This document shows, piece by piece, positions 22,411-32,559 of a stretch of 64,000 nucleotides of DNA. The DNA is from Symbiodinium natans. Lineage: Eukaryota; Sar; Dinophyceae; Suessiales; Symbiodiniaceae. How positions within the stretch are numbered: position 1 is the first letter of the stretch; every line of letters begins with the position of its first letter. The stretch spans positions 611,197 through 675,196 of the forward strand of contig CAJNDS010000691.1 of NCBI GenBank assembly GCA_905221605.1, read 5' to 3'. Position numbers and translations under genes: made by a program. The notes under the pieces are model-generated. The model made no database searches and had not been told where the DNA came from. It saw only the letters and a list, made by a program, of their open reading frames with translations.

Positions 22411-24022
22411 GGTCGTGGGGGAACGAAAATCAGTTGGTCCTCGAGCCTTACGCCTCCTGAAGGGAGCCTGACAAGCACGTGGCATCCCCCAAGTCGCGCT
22501 GTGGGGGGTTTAGGGTTTAGGGTTTGGGGTTTAGGGTTTTGGGTTTGGGGTTTAGGGTTTGGGGTTTAGCGTTTAGGGTTTTCATAGGGTTTTGTTCAGG
22601 GTTTCCCCACTACCCCCCTGAAAACCACCCCCCCCCCCCTTCCTCCCCCCTTTCTAACCTTAATTAGGCGCGGTTTTACCCCTTTCGGACCCTAAGCCAC
22701 TTTTCACCGTTACGGCCCGTCCTGGCTCAAGCACTGCCCTATCCCTCCGATTGGCTTGCGCAGAACTACCAAGCTTGCAACAAAGGGTTTAGGGTTTAAG
22801 GGTTTGGGGCTTCGGGTTTGAGCCATACCTAGAGCAGCCTTTGAACCTTACACCCTTAAAACAAGGACATGTGCTCAAACAGCTTGGGGATGTTTGCACT
22901 CTTTTGATACGGCATAAGGTTGCTCCAGAGGTAACCCTAGGCCTGCAACCCAACACCCTAGACCTCTGAACTTCACACTCCATGTAGGCCCTATGCCCCC
23001 TGAACCCCAAACCCTAAACCCTAAACCCTTAACGCTAAACCCTAAACCCTAAACTTAAACCCTAAACCCCAAACCCCAAACCCCAAACCCTAAACCCTAA
23101 CCCTAAACCCTAAACCCTAAACCCTAAACCCTAAACCCTAAACCCCACGCCTTTAACCAGCGCGCCATGCGTCGCCTGATTGGCATCCTCCGGCTCACGT
23201 GGGCCGTGACTCCCTGGACCGGGCACCCATGGGACAGGCCCGGGCGAGACTTTAGGGTTTAGGGTTTAGGATGTGGGGTTTAGGGTTTAGGGCTAGGGTT
23301 TAGGATTTGGGGCTTAAGTTTGAGAAAACACTCGGTAATTGCCCAATCGCCTATAATACGCCTGGTTCTTAGTGCGGAATACGGGAATTACGGCCCTTGT
23401 ATACTATACGTAGGGCCCAATTCCCTACTAAGAACCAGCCAGTTACTGTTAGCCAACAAGTATGGTGCTTTGGGGTATTCCCCCTTATACCCAAAGTCCT
23501 TAACCGGGATTACAATAGGGGGGGGGGGGTACTATAATCCCTATTGAGGGCTGTTAGTATATGAGGAACATCCGAAATGGTGCTTTCAAAGTGCAAGTTA
23601 AATCCTGAACCCTAAGCCCTAAGCTCTGTGCATACGCTGAAGGCCATTTAGGGCTTCGGGCTTTGCGCAGTTTGTCGGTGATTCTTTCGGGTTCTTGCTT
23701 TGAGGGTGCAAGGATCCCTTTTAAATCTCGTGAAGTCAAAAGGCTTTAGGGTTTAGGGTTTAGGGATTAAAGGCTCCCGTCTTTTTCTACCGGGGAACCC
23801 AGCCAGGGTCTTCAGAGATTTCAGGGTTTAGGGTTTAGGGTAGAAAACCTTTTTTGTAATGCAAACTACAGGTTTTTCCATCATGAGTGCGCACTGGACT
23901 CTCTGGGTGTGAAGACCTTCTTGCGCCCCAGCCCTCCCGCCCGCCCCCATGAAAGCAAGGATGCTTTTAAAGCTTGCAGTCCTGATCCCTTCTTACTCCC
24001 ACTGCCCATCAAATTTCTCTAG
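22411..24022 (+). CDS. Unknown protein, 3' part with stop at 24020-24022
   Basis: Exons 22411-22507 (ISWSSSLTPPEGSLTSTW), 22764-22786, 22835-22930 (GHVLKQLGDVCTLLIRHKV; donor GTAACC), 23161-23205 (RAMRRLIGILRLTWA), 23671-23742 (LSVILSGSCFEGARIPF; GC donor) and 23872-24022 (HECALDSLGVKTFLRPSP, ending PLPIKFL then TAG). Phases agree across exons 1-4 and across the last pair; 23205/23671 does not, so one border or exon is missing. An upstream candidate exon at 22173-22221 has a GTAAGC donor. No family recognised. Confidence 0.55.
23362..23438. mobile_element. Short palindrome with CTGGTTCTTAGT ends
   Basis: CTGGTTCTTAGT at the left pairs with ACTAAGAACCAG at the right, and GGAAT/GGAATT with AATTCC inside. 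It lies in an intron. A different element follows at about 23500-23570, with relatives near 13080-13135 and 45600-45690 (shared ATCCCTATT(A/G)AGGACTG). Confidence 0.55.
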
Positions 24023-24229
24023 ATTTGAACACCTGGAAACCTAGCCCTTTTTCTCAAGTTCTCAAAACTTTTTTTCCTGGGCTCTGCCCGGGGGGGGGAG
24101 GCAAAGGGTAAATCCTAAGCCCCCAAGCCTCAAGCGCTGGAAAGGAATGGACAAGAGGCAGCGGCGGCCATGAGGCGAAGGGTTCTACCCTAGACCCTTA
24201 ACCCCAAACCCTAAACCTCTGTGGATTGT

Positions 24230-24480
24230 TCACACGTTGATAAGAAGCGGGGACGAGGTTACCGAAAGACCCCCCCATAAAAGCTCCAATTGCCTTTTCA
24301 GAGCCAGCAAGGCAGAAAGCTTGTGCTTCAAAGTTTGGGGTTGTGCCCCACCCCCCCCCCCCCCCCCCCCCCCCGGGGCGGCCAGATTCCTGTACCCGGC
24401 AATCGGCAAAGTCAAGGGGGGTCCAGGTTGGGTTCTGCCCGGGTCTTGGGGTATAGGGTTCAGGGCTAGGGTTTAGGGTT
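24230..24480 (+). CDS. Possible exon pair around a 25-base poly-C tract
   Basis: A frame is open from 24237 to about 24440 (SGDEVTERPPHKSSNCLF before the C-run, ARFLYPAIGKVKG after). The opposite strand is also open. With no clear splice borders I keep this as a candidate only. The C-run translates as proline, but its length probably varies. Confidence 0.25.
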
Positions 24481-24822
24481 TAGGGCAACCGGCTCGGTAC
24501 AGGCACGGTGGAGAGTAAGAAGCCCCCCCCCCTTGCTAGGAGGATTGTGGGGTATAGAACCCTAAACCCTAAATTTAAACAGCCGGGATGGGCGGTGGGC
24601 CTACTAAGCTACGCGAGCGCGCGATAGGGAGTGCAGCCCTAAACCTCAAAAAGTCGGGCGTGTGTCCACTGGTCTCAACCCTGAGCCCTAAGCCCTGTAA
24701 ACCCAAAACCCTAAATCTTGAACCCCCATAAGCCCTAAACTCGAAACCCTATAAGCCCTAAAACCTATAAGCCCTAAACCGTAAACTTTACACGGCGCTT
24801 TAGGGTTGCGGGGGTTGGGGAG

Positions 24823-24890
24823 GAGCGGGTTCGTCATCCTCGACCTGGGTGAGAACTCCGCCACCACCTTGCAATTAATGCTTGCTGCGG
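24823..24890 (+). CDS. Orphan exon, unknown protein
   Basis: Acceptor GGGGAG|G, donor G|GTGTAGAG. Reads SGFVILDLGENSATTLQLML, 22 codons with balanced composition and no stop. Phase 2 in, phase 1 out. No partner exon found before the AT-rich complex begins at about 25 kb. Confidence 0.5.
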
Positions 24891-25049
24891 GTGTAGAGTT
24901 TAGGGTTCCGGGTTTAGGGTTTTTGGGCTTCAGGGTTTAGGGCTCTGGGGGTTTAGGGTTTCGGGTTTATATAAGAATCAAATATATATATATATATATA
25001 TAGGCTCACACCCCCCCCCCCCCCCCCATGACCTACCGTGAGGCCGTGT

Positions 25050-26235
25050 CGGAGTAAGAAATCCATACTTAGTCAGAGGCATGAACTTAATAAGATCCCT
25101 ATTAATTGAACGAAAACTCTATGAAAATTGATACGAACCCTGTTAAAATTAATAAGGCTCTTATTGAAGTTAATAGGAATCTTATTGAATTAATAAAAAT
25201 TATGACTTGGAATCATATTTGAGTCAGAGGAACTCTTTATCAAACGTCATGGGAATGTTATTAAAATGTAGAAAAATGATAGGGCCCCCTATGAAGAATA
25301 GTAGGGAGCCTGTGAACATGAAAAGGGACCCTTTTTGAATTCACGGGAATGTGGGAATTCCATTAAGTCTAAATAGGAATCCTATTAATATCTCTCTTAA
25401 TCTTGTTATGATGAATTAGAATCCTATTCAATTTTAATAGGAACCCCACTAAAATTCATAAGAACCCTTTTGCAAATTAAGAGGAATCTTTTACATGAAG
25501 AGGGTCCTACCATCAATAGAATTTATAAGCAACACCATTAAAAATCATAAGAACCCTATTGCAATTTAATCGGAATCCTTTGAAAGCGAATAGGGATCCT
25601 ACTAAATTAATAAGAAATAATAGGAATCCTATAAAACTAAATATGAAAATTCATAAGAATATTATGAAATGGTAGAGGAGTCCTATTAAGATGGTTAGGA
25701 ACCCTTTGACGTTTATCGGAATTTATTCGGAACCCCAGTAAAATTCATAAGAACCCTATTACGAATTGATAGGAATCCTTTTAAATGAAGAGGAATCCTA
25801 CTAAAATCACTAGGAACCAATAGGAATCCTACACAATTCAATGTGGTTCCTTTTCAAAATTTCTTGGCTTCCTATTAGACTTAATGTGATTCCTATTAGA
25901 ACTGATAGGACTAGGAATGCTATTCAAATTTCTAAGAATACCATTCAAATTACTTGGAGACGCACTAAAATGAATAGGCACCAATATGAATCTTAAAAAA
26001 GATTGTTAATTCCAGAGGAACCCTATTGCAATCAAAAGAACCACTTTAAAATGATTAAGAACCTTGTTGAAATGCATAAGAACCCTATTGAAAAGTACTA
26101 GGAACCCTCTGATGTTGAATAAGAAACCTCTGACAGTTCATAAGAATATAAGTAACATGAAAAGAAGTCCTATAAAGATGGTTCCTTTTACATTAATATA
26201 AAGATGGTTCTTTTTACATTAATAGGAATAGGAAT
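25050..26235. repeat. AT-rich degenerate repeat field, left arm
   Basis: About 1.2 kb built of imperfect 20-35-bp units around AATAGGAATCCTATTAAAAT and CATAAGAACCCTATT. No open frame of note and no heptamers. The field at 29640-30340 contains the same words in reverse complement (ATTTTAATAGGATTCCTATT), so the two form opposed arms around a 3.4-kb middle. Confidence 0.75.
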
Positions 26236-26239
26236 GCTA

Positions 26240-27425
26240 TTGCTGAGATGAAACTAAGACTGACCAAAACCAACGAGCCTCCAAGCATGCTGACACGTCC
26301 TGCTTCGAACCAAAACCGTCCACTGGACAGCTACATGTAGAGCTGAACGGTTCTGGCCCGAGAGAGAGGTACGAGGCAAAACCAAAAAACCAAAAAAAGA
26401 TCATCTTTTTTGGAGAATGGGGAGGGGATGTTGAAAAAGATAATTTTTTTGGTTTTGCCTCGTAAAAAGATGGTTTTTCATAGAAAAACCAACTTTCCCT
26501 CGTAAACAGATGGTTTTCCTTAAGAACACCAAGCCAAAACCATCTTTTTACGAGGGAAAAGTTGGTTGTTGACCCCAAAACCATCTTTTACGAGGCAAAA
26601 CCAAAAAAAACAGCTGTTTTAGAGAATGGGGTGTGGATTTTGAAAAAGATGTTTTTTTTGTTTTACATTGTAAAAAGATGGTTTTTCATGGAAAATCCAT
26701 TTAAAAAGATGGTTTTGGAGCCAAAAACCAACTTTTTCCCTCGTAAAAAGATGGTTTTCCTGAGGCAGACCAGACCAAAACCATCTTTTTACGTGGGAAA
26801 AGTTGATTTTTCTATGGAAACCATCTTTTTACGAGGCAACACCAAAAAAACCATCTTTATCAAAATTCCCCCATTCTTAAAAAAGATTGTTTTTTTTTTG
26901 GTTTTTGTGGTTTTGCCTCGTAAAAGATGGTTTTGGAGCCAAAAACCAACGTTTACCTCGCAAAACGATGGTTTTCCTGAGGCAGACCAGACCAAAACCA
27001 TCTTTTTTACGAGGGAAAAGTGGGTTTTCCTATGAAAAACAATCTTTTTACGAGGCAAAACCAACAAAAAATCTTGTTCAACATCCCCTCCCCACTCTCG
27101 AAAAAAGGTGTGTTTTTTTTTTTGCCTCGTAAAAGATGGTTTTGGAGCCAAAAACCAACTTTTACCTCGCAAAAAGATGGTTTTCCTGAGGCAGACCAGG
27201 CCAAAACCATTTTTTTTCCAGGGAAAAGTTGGTTTTTCTATGAAAAACCATCTTTTTACGAGGCAAAATTTAAAAAAAAAAACGCAATCTTTTTCAACAT
27301 CCCCTCCCCATTCTCTTAAAAAGTTGTTTTTTTTGGTTTTTTGGTCTCGCCCGTCTTGGCGTCCAGTCCTGTGGTCCGTGTGGGGTCTGTTTTGTCGAGA
27401 GACAGCCACTGAGAGTAGCAAAGAA
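26240..27425. repeat. Clustered direct and inverted repeats of the word CTCGTAAAAAGATGGTTTT
   Basis: AAACCATCTTTTTACGAGG and its complement alternate every 30-100 bp, with a longer unit of roughly 220 bp (also carrying GAATGGGGAGGGGATGTTG). Because words occur in both orientations, long Lys/Phe-rich frames (157, 210, 230 residues) open on both strands; their composition and mutual symmetry argue against genes. Confidence 0.8.
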
Positions 27426-27717
27426 CGGCATAGGGCACGAGCGGGTTTTAAACGGTATTTACGAGGGAAACAGATCTGGGTAGGTCATGGTGGTTCCTTT
27501 ACTTCATGGTTTTGTGGAGAAGGCAGCATTTTGGGGGCCTGGGGCTGCAACAACACTGTACTGTCCCAAAAAGTTAAGCATAAACAAGCAAAAATGCTGT
27601 ACTGTCCCAAAAAAAGCCCCAAAGAAGCAACAATCTTTCGGAACGTGTGCATCAGGCTCAGCCTTGACATCTTCCTAAAGAGCACGTATCTGCGCTTCAT
27701 TGTGTGGTGCTCGAGCC

Positions 27718-27891
27718 ATGGAAAACGAGGAACCGGAAGCAGAGCCACCCGCGGAGGGGGAGCCGGAGGAAGAACCACCCAGGTCACCCACGATCCTTGA
27801 GCGCCGCTTTGGAGCTCCACCTCTTCCATGGGGCTTTCGTCGTTTCCTTTACCCTAACCCAACCCAACCTGAGCAAAGCTTCGCAATTTAA
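27718..27891 (+). CDS. Small acidic ORF, 57 residues, unknown
   Basis: ATG 27718 to TAA 27889-27891. The N-terminal third is Glu/Pro-rich (MENEEPEAEPPAEGEPEEEP), followed by TILERRFGAPPLPWGFRRF. The frame is open three codons upstream to another ATG (27700). Unlike surrounding repeats, its sequence is not internally repetitive. An overlapping minus-strand frame (27485-27829) is longer but rich in Pro/Leu. It might be an exon or a decayed element gene. Confidence 0.4.
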   Translation: MENEEPEAEPPAEGEPEEEPPRSPTILERRFGAPPLPWGFRRFLYPNPTQPEQSFAI

Positions 27892-27898
27892 CACTTCT

Positions 27899-28174
27899 TC
27901 AGTCTAGAGCAACTAAGTTGTCCATGAACTGGGTGGTTTTCCTGAACCTCGGCAACCACACCCTGAGCCAGTGTTGTCTGCCACTTGGTAGCATTGACAT
28001 GCATTGACATCGGAAGCGAGTTCTGATGTCAAGTTTCAGTTCATGCCAGGAGGATGAGGTGGAGTCGTCAGACGAGAGTGAGGTCGAGTGGCCGCCAGAC
28101 TTTCTGTTGATTGACGCAGCGGCACCTGCGTAAGACATCATAAAAGGTTCGCGAGTCACGCGTGCTGCATTCAT
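27899..28174 (-). CDS. Alternative ORFs on both strands in a unique-sequence patch
   Basis: Minus frame 28174-27899, 91 residues, Ser-rich then basic (SGGHSTSLSSDDSTSSSW ... RVWLPRFRK). On the plus strand, ATG 28026 to TAA 28131-28133 gives a 35-residue acidic peptide (SSCQEDEVESSDESEVEW). Only one can be real. The acidic, Ser-rich start would fit the N-terminus of a transposase, but this is conjecture. Confidence 0.3.
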   Translation of the reverse strand: MNAARVTREPFMMSYAGAAASINRKSGGHSTSLSSDDSTSSSWHELKLDIRTRFRCQCMSMLPSGRQHWLRVWLPRFRKTTQFMDNLVALD

Positions 28175-28479
28175 GTCTGATGTTGCTGCCCAATTCTTCG
28201 GCGCTAGTGAGTTGAGGGTTTAGGGCTGGGGGTTCGAGGTTTTGCTTCAACATTTATGTTGGTTAACTTGTGCTTAGTTAGCTTCGTGTGAGACAAATCA
28301 TGTCCACCCTATTTTTTTGAAAATGGGACGCTGTGGGAGTGCACTTTTTCCGCAAAAAACACATGCAAATCCTAAAAACAACCTAAAAACACACGAAAAG
28401 CGTGAAACAAAAACAAAAAACACACACACAACAAATCCCCACAAAAACCAAAAATAAAAGAACCAAGAAAAAAAAGAAA

Positions 28480-29200
28480 ACAATCCTGAGGGACTCTGTT
28501 GGGGAGCCGAACCCCTGGGAAGAGTCTCTCAGGATTGTTTTTGTTTGTGTTTTTTGGTTTTTTTGGGGGTTCTTGTGTAAGAAAACCAAAAAACCAAAAA
28601 AAACCAAAAAAAAACCAAAAAAACCAAAAAAACCAAAAAAACCAATCCTGAGGGACTCTTTTGGGGAGCCGGACCCCTGGGAAGAGTCTCGCAGGATTGG
28701 TTTTTTTGGTTTTTTTGGTTTTTTTGGTTTTCTTGGTTTTTTTGGTTTTTGGAGGATTTTTGTGCAAGAAAACCAACAAAAAAAACAATCCTGAGGGACT
28801 CTGTTGGGGAGCCGGACCCCTGGGAAAAGTCTCTCAGGATTGTTTTTGTTTGTGTTTTTTGGTTTTTTGGGGGTTCTTGTGTAAGAAAACCAAAAAACCA
28901 AAAAAAACCAAAAAAAACCAAAAAAAACAAAAAAACCAAAAAAACCAAAAAAACCAATCCTGAGGGACTCTTTTGGGGAGCCGGACCCCTGGGAAGAGTC
29001 TCGCAGGATTGGTTTTTTGGGTTTTTTTGGTTTTTTTGGTTTTCTTGGTTTTTTTGGTTTTTGGAGGATTTTTGTGCAAGAAAACCAACAAAAAAAACAA
29101 TCCTGAGGGACTCTGTTGGGGAGCCGGACCCCTGGGAAGAGTCTCTCAGGATTGTTTTTTTTTTTTGGTTTTTTTGGTTTTTTTGGTTTTTGGAGGATTT
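28480..29200. repeat. Five hairpin units flanked by A6CC / GGT6 tracts
   Basis: The palindrome CAATCCTGAGGGACTC...GAGTCTCGCAGGATTG (core GGGGAGCCGGACCCCTGGG) occurs at about 28481, 28644, 28785, 28954 and 29096. Alternate copies are separated by (CCAAAAAA)n on one side and (GGTTTTTT)n on the other. Units 1+2 and 3+4 form a direct duplication of about 305-311 bp. Lys/Pro or Phe/Trp-rich frames here are artefacts. Confidence 0.85.
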
Positions 29201-29639
29201 TTGTGTATTATTGGAGATGTTTCTGTATCATTTCCTTTTGTACGGTTTTTCGGTATCTTCTGAAGGGTGTTTTTTGGGCCTTCTTTAGGTTCTTTGGTGT
29301 TATTTCCTTTTTGTACTTTTTTTTGTTTGTACAGTTGTTTCTGTTATTTGTGTTGTGTGTGTTGTTTATTTCTGAGTGCCCTTTTGTACGTGACAAACGC
29401 GCTAACATGGACAATCAAGCACACCGCATTACCAAAAAAAATCGAATCCAGCAGAATCTCGAGAGTACCAAAACTTCCATATAGTCAATCACGGCCCAAT
29501 ACGCAAGACATGACATCTATCCTGAAAAACTATACCTTAGCTAGGATATTTCAAGCAATCATCCCCCAATAAGCAAAACCTAATATCTATACTAAACACT
29601 GTACCTTAGCAACATATTTTAAGACATCACGCCCTAAGG

Positions 29640-30340
29640 CTCCTACCAATTTAATACGGTTCCTATCAATTTAAACAGCGGTCTTATTCATGTTACTGGG
29701 ATTCGCAAAGGTATAGTTCTTGTTAAAGGATCCTATTGTTTTTCAGGTCTATTGGTTCCTATTCATTTTAGTAAGATTCATTCTCGTCCTAATAGGATTC
29801 CTGCGAATTATAACCCGGTTCTTTTTGATTTGTCAAGGGTTCCTATTCATTTTAATAGGCTTCCTTCCTATTACCTGTTTTCCGGTTCCGATAATTTAAT
29901 AGAGGATTCCTATTTATTTTCATAGGACTCCAATAAAGTTTCATAGGGCTCCTAATTACTTTAAAAAGGCCCCTACTCATGTAATAAGATTCCTATCCTT
30001 TTGTTGTCAGATTCTTATTCATGCTAATGGGATTCGTTTTAATATTAATAAGGATCTCATTCACTTTAAAGGGGTTCCTATCGATTTAGGCTCATGTTCA
30101 TTTTCGTAGGATTCTTATTATTTTTCTAGGGGTTCACATTTCTTATAGGGGTCCGATTGGTTCGTGTTAATTGTAGTAGGGTTCCTCTTCAGTTTAACAG
30201 GGTTCTTATTAATTCTACGAGGATTCTCCTTAATTTTGAGGGGCCTCCAATTCATATTCAGAGGCTTCCTATTGACTTTACGGCGCCGATTAATTTAAAA
30301 TAGGGTTCCTATGGATTTAAATGGAGGATTCCTATTGTTG
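29640..30340. repeat. AT-rich degenerate repeat field, right arm
   Basis: Units such as TTCCTATTCATTTTAATAGG recur every 25-40 bp. They are the reverse complement of the units at 25050-26235. Confidence 0.75.
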
Positions 30341-30534
30341 TTTCTAATAAAGTTGGCCCGTTTGTTTAGAAAACGGGGACAGTAACTCAGGTCAGGACAT
30401 ACACTGTATCGCTGCTTTGTGTTGGCGTACTTGCATGTTATGCATGTCTCGTGATTTTGTTTATGTACAATACGGGTATGTTGCGAGAGTGTTTTAAAAT
30501 GTCTTTCAATAAATGGAAAAAAGTGCACTCCCAC
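30295..30534 (-). CDS. Cys-rich C-terminal-like ORF, possible transposase remnant
   Basis: Minus frame of 79 residues from 30534. It contains CITCKYANTKQRYSVC followed by C and P-rich residues (PDLSYCPRF), a CX2C ... CX5C arrangement. Cys-rich zinc-binding tails with a CX2C start close several DNA transposases, including piggyBac-type. It abuts the right terminal repeat, where the end of such a gene may lie. No catalytic domain remains. The poly-C-free, AT-rich codon use differs from the exons elsewhere. Confidence 0.35.
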   Translation of the reverse strand: MGVHFFPFIERHFKTLSQHTRIVHKQNHETCITCKYANTKQRYSVCPDLSYCPRFLNKRANFIRNNNRNPPFKSIGTLF

Positions 30535-30639
30535 AGCGTCCCGGTCTCATTTTTTTTTAGCACAACGCGCCTTCTACTGGCCATTGAAGATTTAAGGAGC
30601 GTGCAATCAAGTAAGTTCATTGTTTATGCAACGTGTCTT

Positions 30640-30806
30640 CTACTGGCTTCTCTCTCAGTCTGTCTTTGTCTCTTTCCCTGTTTCTCTTTGCTTGTCTTTC
30701 TTTCTCTCTTACTCACTTTCTGGCTTTCTCTGTCTCTGTCTCTCTTTCTCTTTCTCTTTCTCTTTCTATTTCTCTGTCTTTCTCTCTTTCGCTCTTTCCG
30801 AAGCAT
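30640..30806. repeat. (TC)n/(TTTC)n polypyrimidine microsatellite
   Basis: CTCTTTCTC-type tract of about 165 bp, giving Leu/Phe/Ser frames on the plus strand and Arg/Lys/Glu frames on the minus strand. Not coding. Confidence 0.9.
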
Positions 30807-30834
30807 CTGAAACCTTGACGGGTTTTTTTTTGGT

Positions 30835-31375
30835 TTGAGGTTTAGAGTTTAGCAGGGCTTGAGGTTCCGGATTTAATCGTTTAGGATGGCTTACGTTTTA
30901 GGATTTCGTGTGTAGAGTTTAATGTTTAATGTTTAGGGTTTAGTGTTTAGGGTGTAGCGTTTAAGTATTGAGGGTTCAGGGTTTAGTGATTAGGGTTTCT
31001 TTAGCGTTTAAGTGTTTAGGGTTTAGTGTTAAGTGTTTGGGGTTTTGTGCTTAGGGTTAAGTTTTCGCTTAGGTTTCAGGGTTTAGTGTTTTGTGTGTAG
31101 GGTTTAGTGTTAGGTTTAGGGTTTAGGGTTGTTTAGAAATTCGGGCTTGAGGTTCCGGATTTGTTGTTTAGGATTTGGGGTTCAGTGTTTAGGATTTAGG
31201 GTTTAGTGTTTAGGGTTTCGTGTGTAGGTTAGGGTGTCGTGTTTAAGTGTTTAGGGATAAGTGTTTAAATGTTTAGGGTTTAGTATGGTTTGTGCCAAGG
31301 GCTTAGGGTTAGGTTTTTAGGGTTCGTGCTCAGGGTTTAGTGTTTAGGGTTTAGTGTTAACGGGTTTCGGGTTTG
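30835..31375. repeat. Decayed TTTAGGG field rich in TTTAGTG and TTTAAG variants
   Basis: Words such as GTTTAGTGTTTAGGG are scattered over 540 bp without a pure array. 31376-31846 holds unique AT-rich sequence with no gene I can support; GGTCCAGTTTC is repeated with its inverse near 31665-31700. Confidence 0.7.
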
Positions 31376-31846
31376 GTTTTTTTGTAGGGTTTCGGACTAG
31401 GGGGACGTGGATAATATCTATCAAACACCCCTGGATTGCGTTGCTTTCTGGCCTGACTACTGAGGTTTTCAAAAAGAAAACGTAATTCGGCACCCAGGAA
31501 ATCGCATTTACTCAATTTTGTCTCTCGAAATGAACGCATGTTTAAACAAAAACACATGGATTCCTTAAAAGGTTAGGGTGTTGGAGAAACTTAGATGATT
31601 TTCGTTAAAGCAATGTCAAAAAATAGTTTTATTTTTGCAAAAAAACGGATGGTGGCGATCCAGTTTGGTCCAGTTTCGGCCCGGTTTTGGTCCAGTTTCA
31701 CGAAACTGGACCTACTGCCATCAAATGTTCAATATAAGTTTCAGTGGCAGATGACTCGCTAAACATGTCACCCGTCATTTCTTGAAGAAGCAACATTCAC
31801 ATTAAAAACACTACTATTTTTGTTGGGGATAGTATAACATAGCCTT

Positions 31847-32107
31847 ATGCAGTCTAGTATAGTTTGTACTGCATGTTTCCGAGGACAAAGCATAAATTCA
31901 GACAAAGACGAAGACAGCAAAGCCATAGGTGTGGATCATGGGGGGGTGGGTGACCATGTATATATATACATATATAGCTTGCGTGTCTCCGCAGGTGGCC
32001 TGTCTCCGTTACAAAACACGCTGAGGCTCGCCCGCTGCGCACTTGGCAAGAGCCCTCCGCAATGGATCGCAGTGTGGCTCAACAAGCAGCAGTTGTCAAG
32101 ACAGTGA
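31847..32107 (+). CDS. Unknown protein, terminal exon(s) with stop at 32107
   Basis: The frame runs uninterrupted from 31847 to TGA 32105-32107. It reads CFRGQSINSDKDEDSKAI, then a (TA)n stretch, then GLSPLQNTLRLARCALGK and QWIAVWLNKQQ. A GT...CCGCAG intron removing the TA tract (GTGTGGATC... to CTCCGCAG) keeps the same frame, so splicing is possible but not required. Confidence 0.5.
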   Translation: MQSSIVCTACFRGQSINSDKDEDSKAIGVDHGGVGDHVYIYIYSLRVSAGGLSPLQNTLRLARCALGKSPPQWIAVWLNKQQLSRQ

Positions 32108-32152
32108 TTTAAGATCGGCAAAGGGATAAGGGTTCAAGTCCCGGTGCCGCCG
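32068..32152 (+). other. tRNA-like module, possible SINE head or tRNA relic
   Basis: GGTTCAAGTCC (32131-32141) matches a pol III B box. TGGCTCAACAAG lies about 60 bp upstream in A-box position, and TTTAAGATC resembles a Leu(UAA) anticodon loop. Acceptor ends do not pair well, so it is not an intact tRNA. It overlaps the 3' end of the coding frame above. Confidence 0.3.
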
Positions 32153-32252
32153 GTGCCTCTGCAGGACGCATCATGTTCGCGCATGGGCTGGAGGCTGGAA
32201 GTTGTGCCTTCCCAAGTCAAGCGTCGTGGCAAGCGAGGCGCTCTGACAAACA

Positions 32253-32513
32253 ATGGTCATCGTGGACCACCTGTTTGTTCGCAAGGTTGTGGTGAAGAAG
32301 GAGCATGTGGAGGTCCAGGCACAGCTCCGCCGTTTCAAGCAAGCTCTCGGCGCAGACTCCCCACGTCGAGATCTCAGATCCCACGCCGCCGCCCTCTCCG
32401 ACGGAGCCTGCAAATGTTTCACTAAACCTCACTTGGAGCCCTCGTCCGGAGCGCATTGGAACACAGACGTTGTTGGCAGGAAGACCGTTAGCCTTGTCAG
32501 GACAGACGGCTAG
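32253..32513 (+). CDS. Unknown protein, single ORF of 86 residues
   Basis: ATG 32253, in-frame TGA upstream, TAG 32511-32513. Reads MVIVDHLFVRKVVVKKEHV, then a helical basic/acidic stretch (QAQLRRFKQALGADS) and KCFTKPHLEPSSGAHWNTD. Composition and GC-rich third positions are protein-like. Overlapping frames on both strands are longer in places but compositionally odd. No family recognised. Confidence 0.5.
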   Translation: MVIVDHLFVRKVVVKKEHVEVQAQLRRFKQALGADSPRRDLRSHAAALSDGACKCFTKPHLEPSSGAHWNTDVVGRKTVSLVRTDG

Positions 32514-32559
32514 GCTGAGCCCAAGCCTTAAAGATAGGCGCATGGGAGGGGGGACCCAG

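Larger units (their letters stand above)
28322..30546. mobile_element. TIR-bounded element, about 2.2 kb, probably non-autonomous
   Basis: GGGACGCTGTGGGAGTGCAC at 28324-28343 is exactly repeated in inverse at about 30524-30543 (GTGCACTCCCACAGCGTCCC); the match extends a few more bases inward as T/A runs. Inside are the hairpin repeats (28480-29160), the right AT-rich arm and the minus-strand Cys-rich frame 30534-30295. No intact transposase is visible. DNA transposon type is a guess. Confidence 0.6.

Noticed and set aside
26240-27800. Long ORFs of 157-230 residues on both strands
   Set aside because: They arise from inverted copies of one word with few stops, are Lys/Phe-rich, and mirror each other on opposite strands.
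28480-29160. CRISPR-like array because of regular palindromic repeats
   Set aside because: Spacers are simple A/T tracts of both orientations, units are duplicated as blocks, and the setting is eukaryotic.
28372-29288. Phe/Trp- or Lys/Pro-rich ORFs, suggesting a membrane or extensin-like protein
   Set aside because: Direct translation of A6CC and GGT6 simple repeats; no other coding signal.
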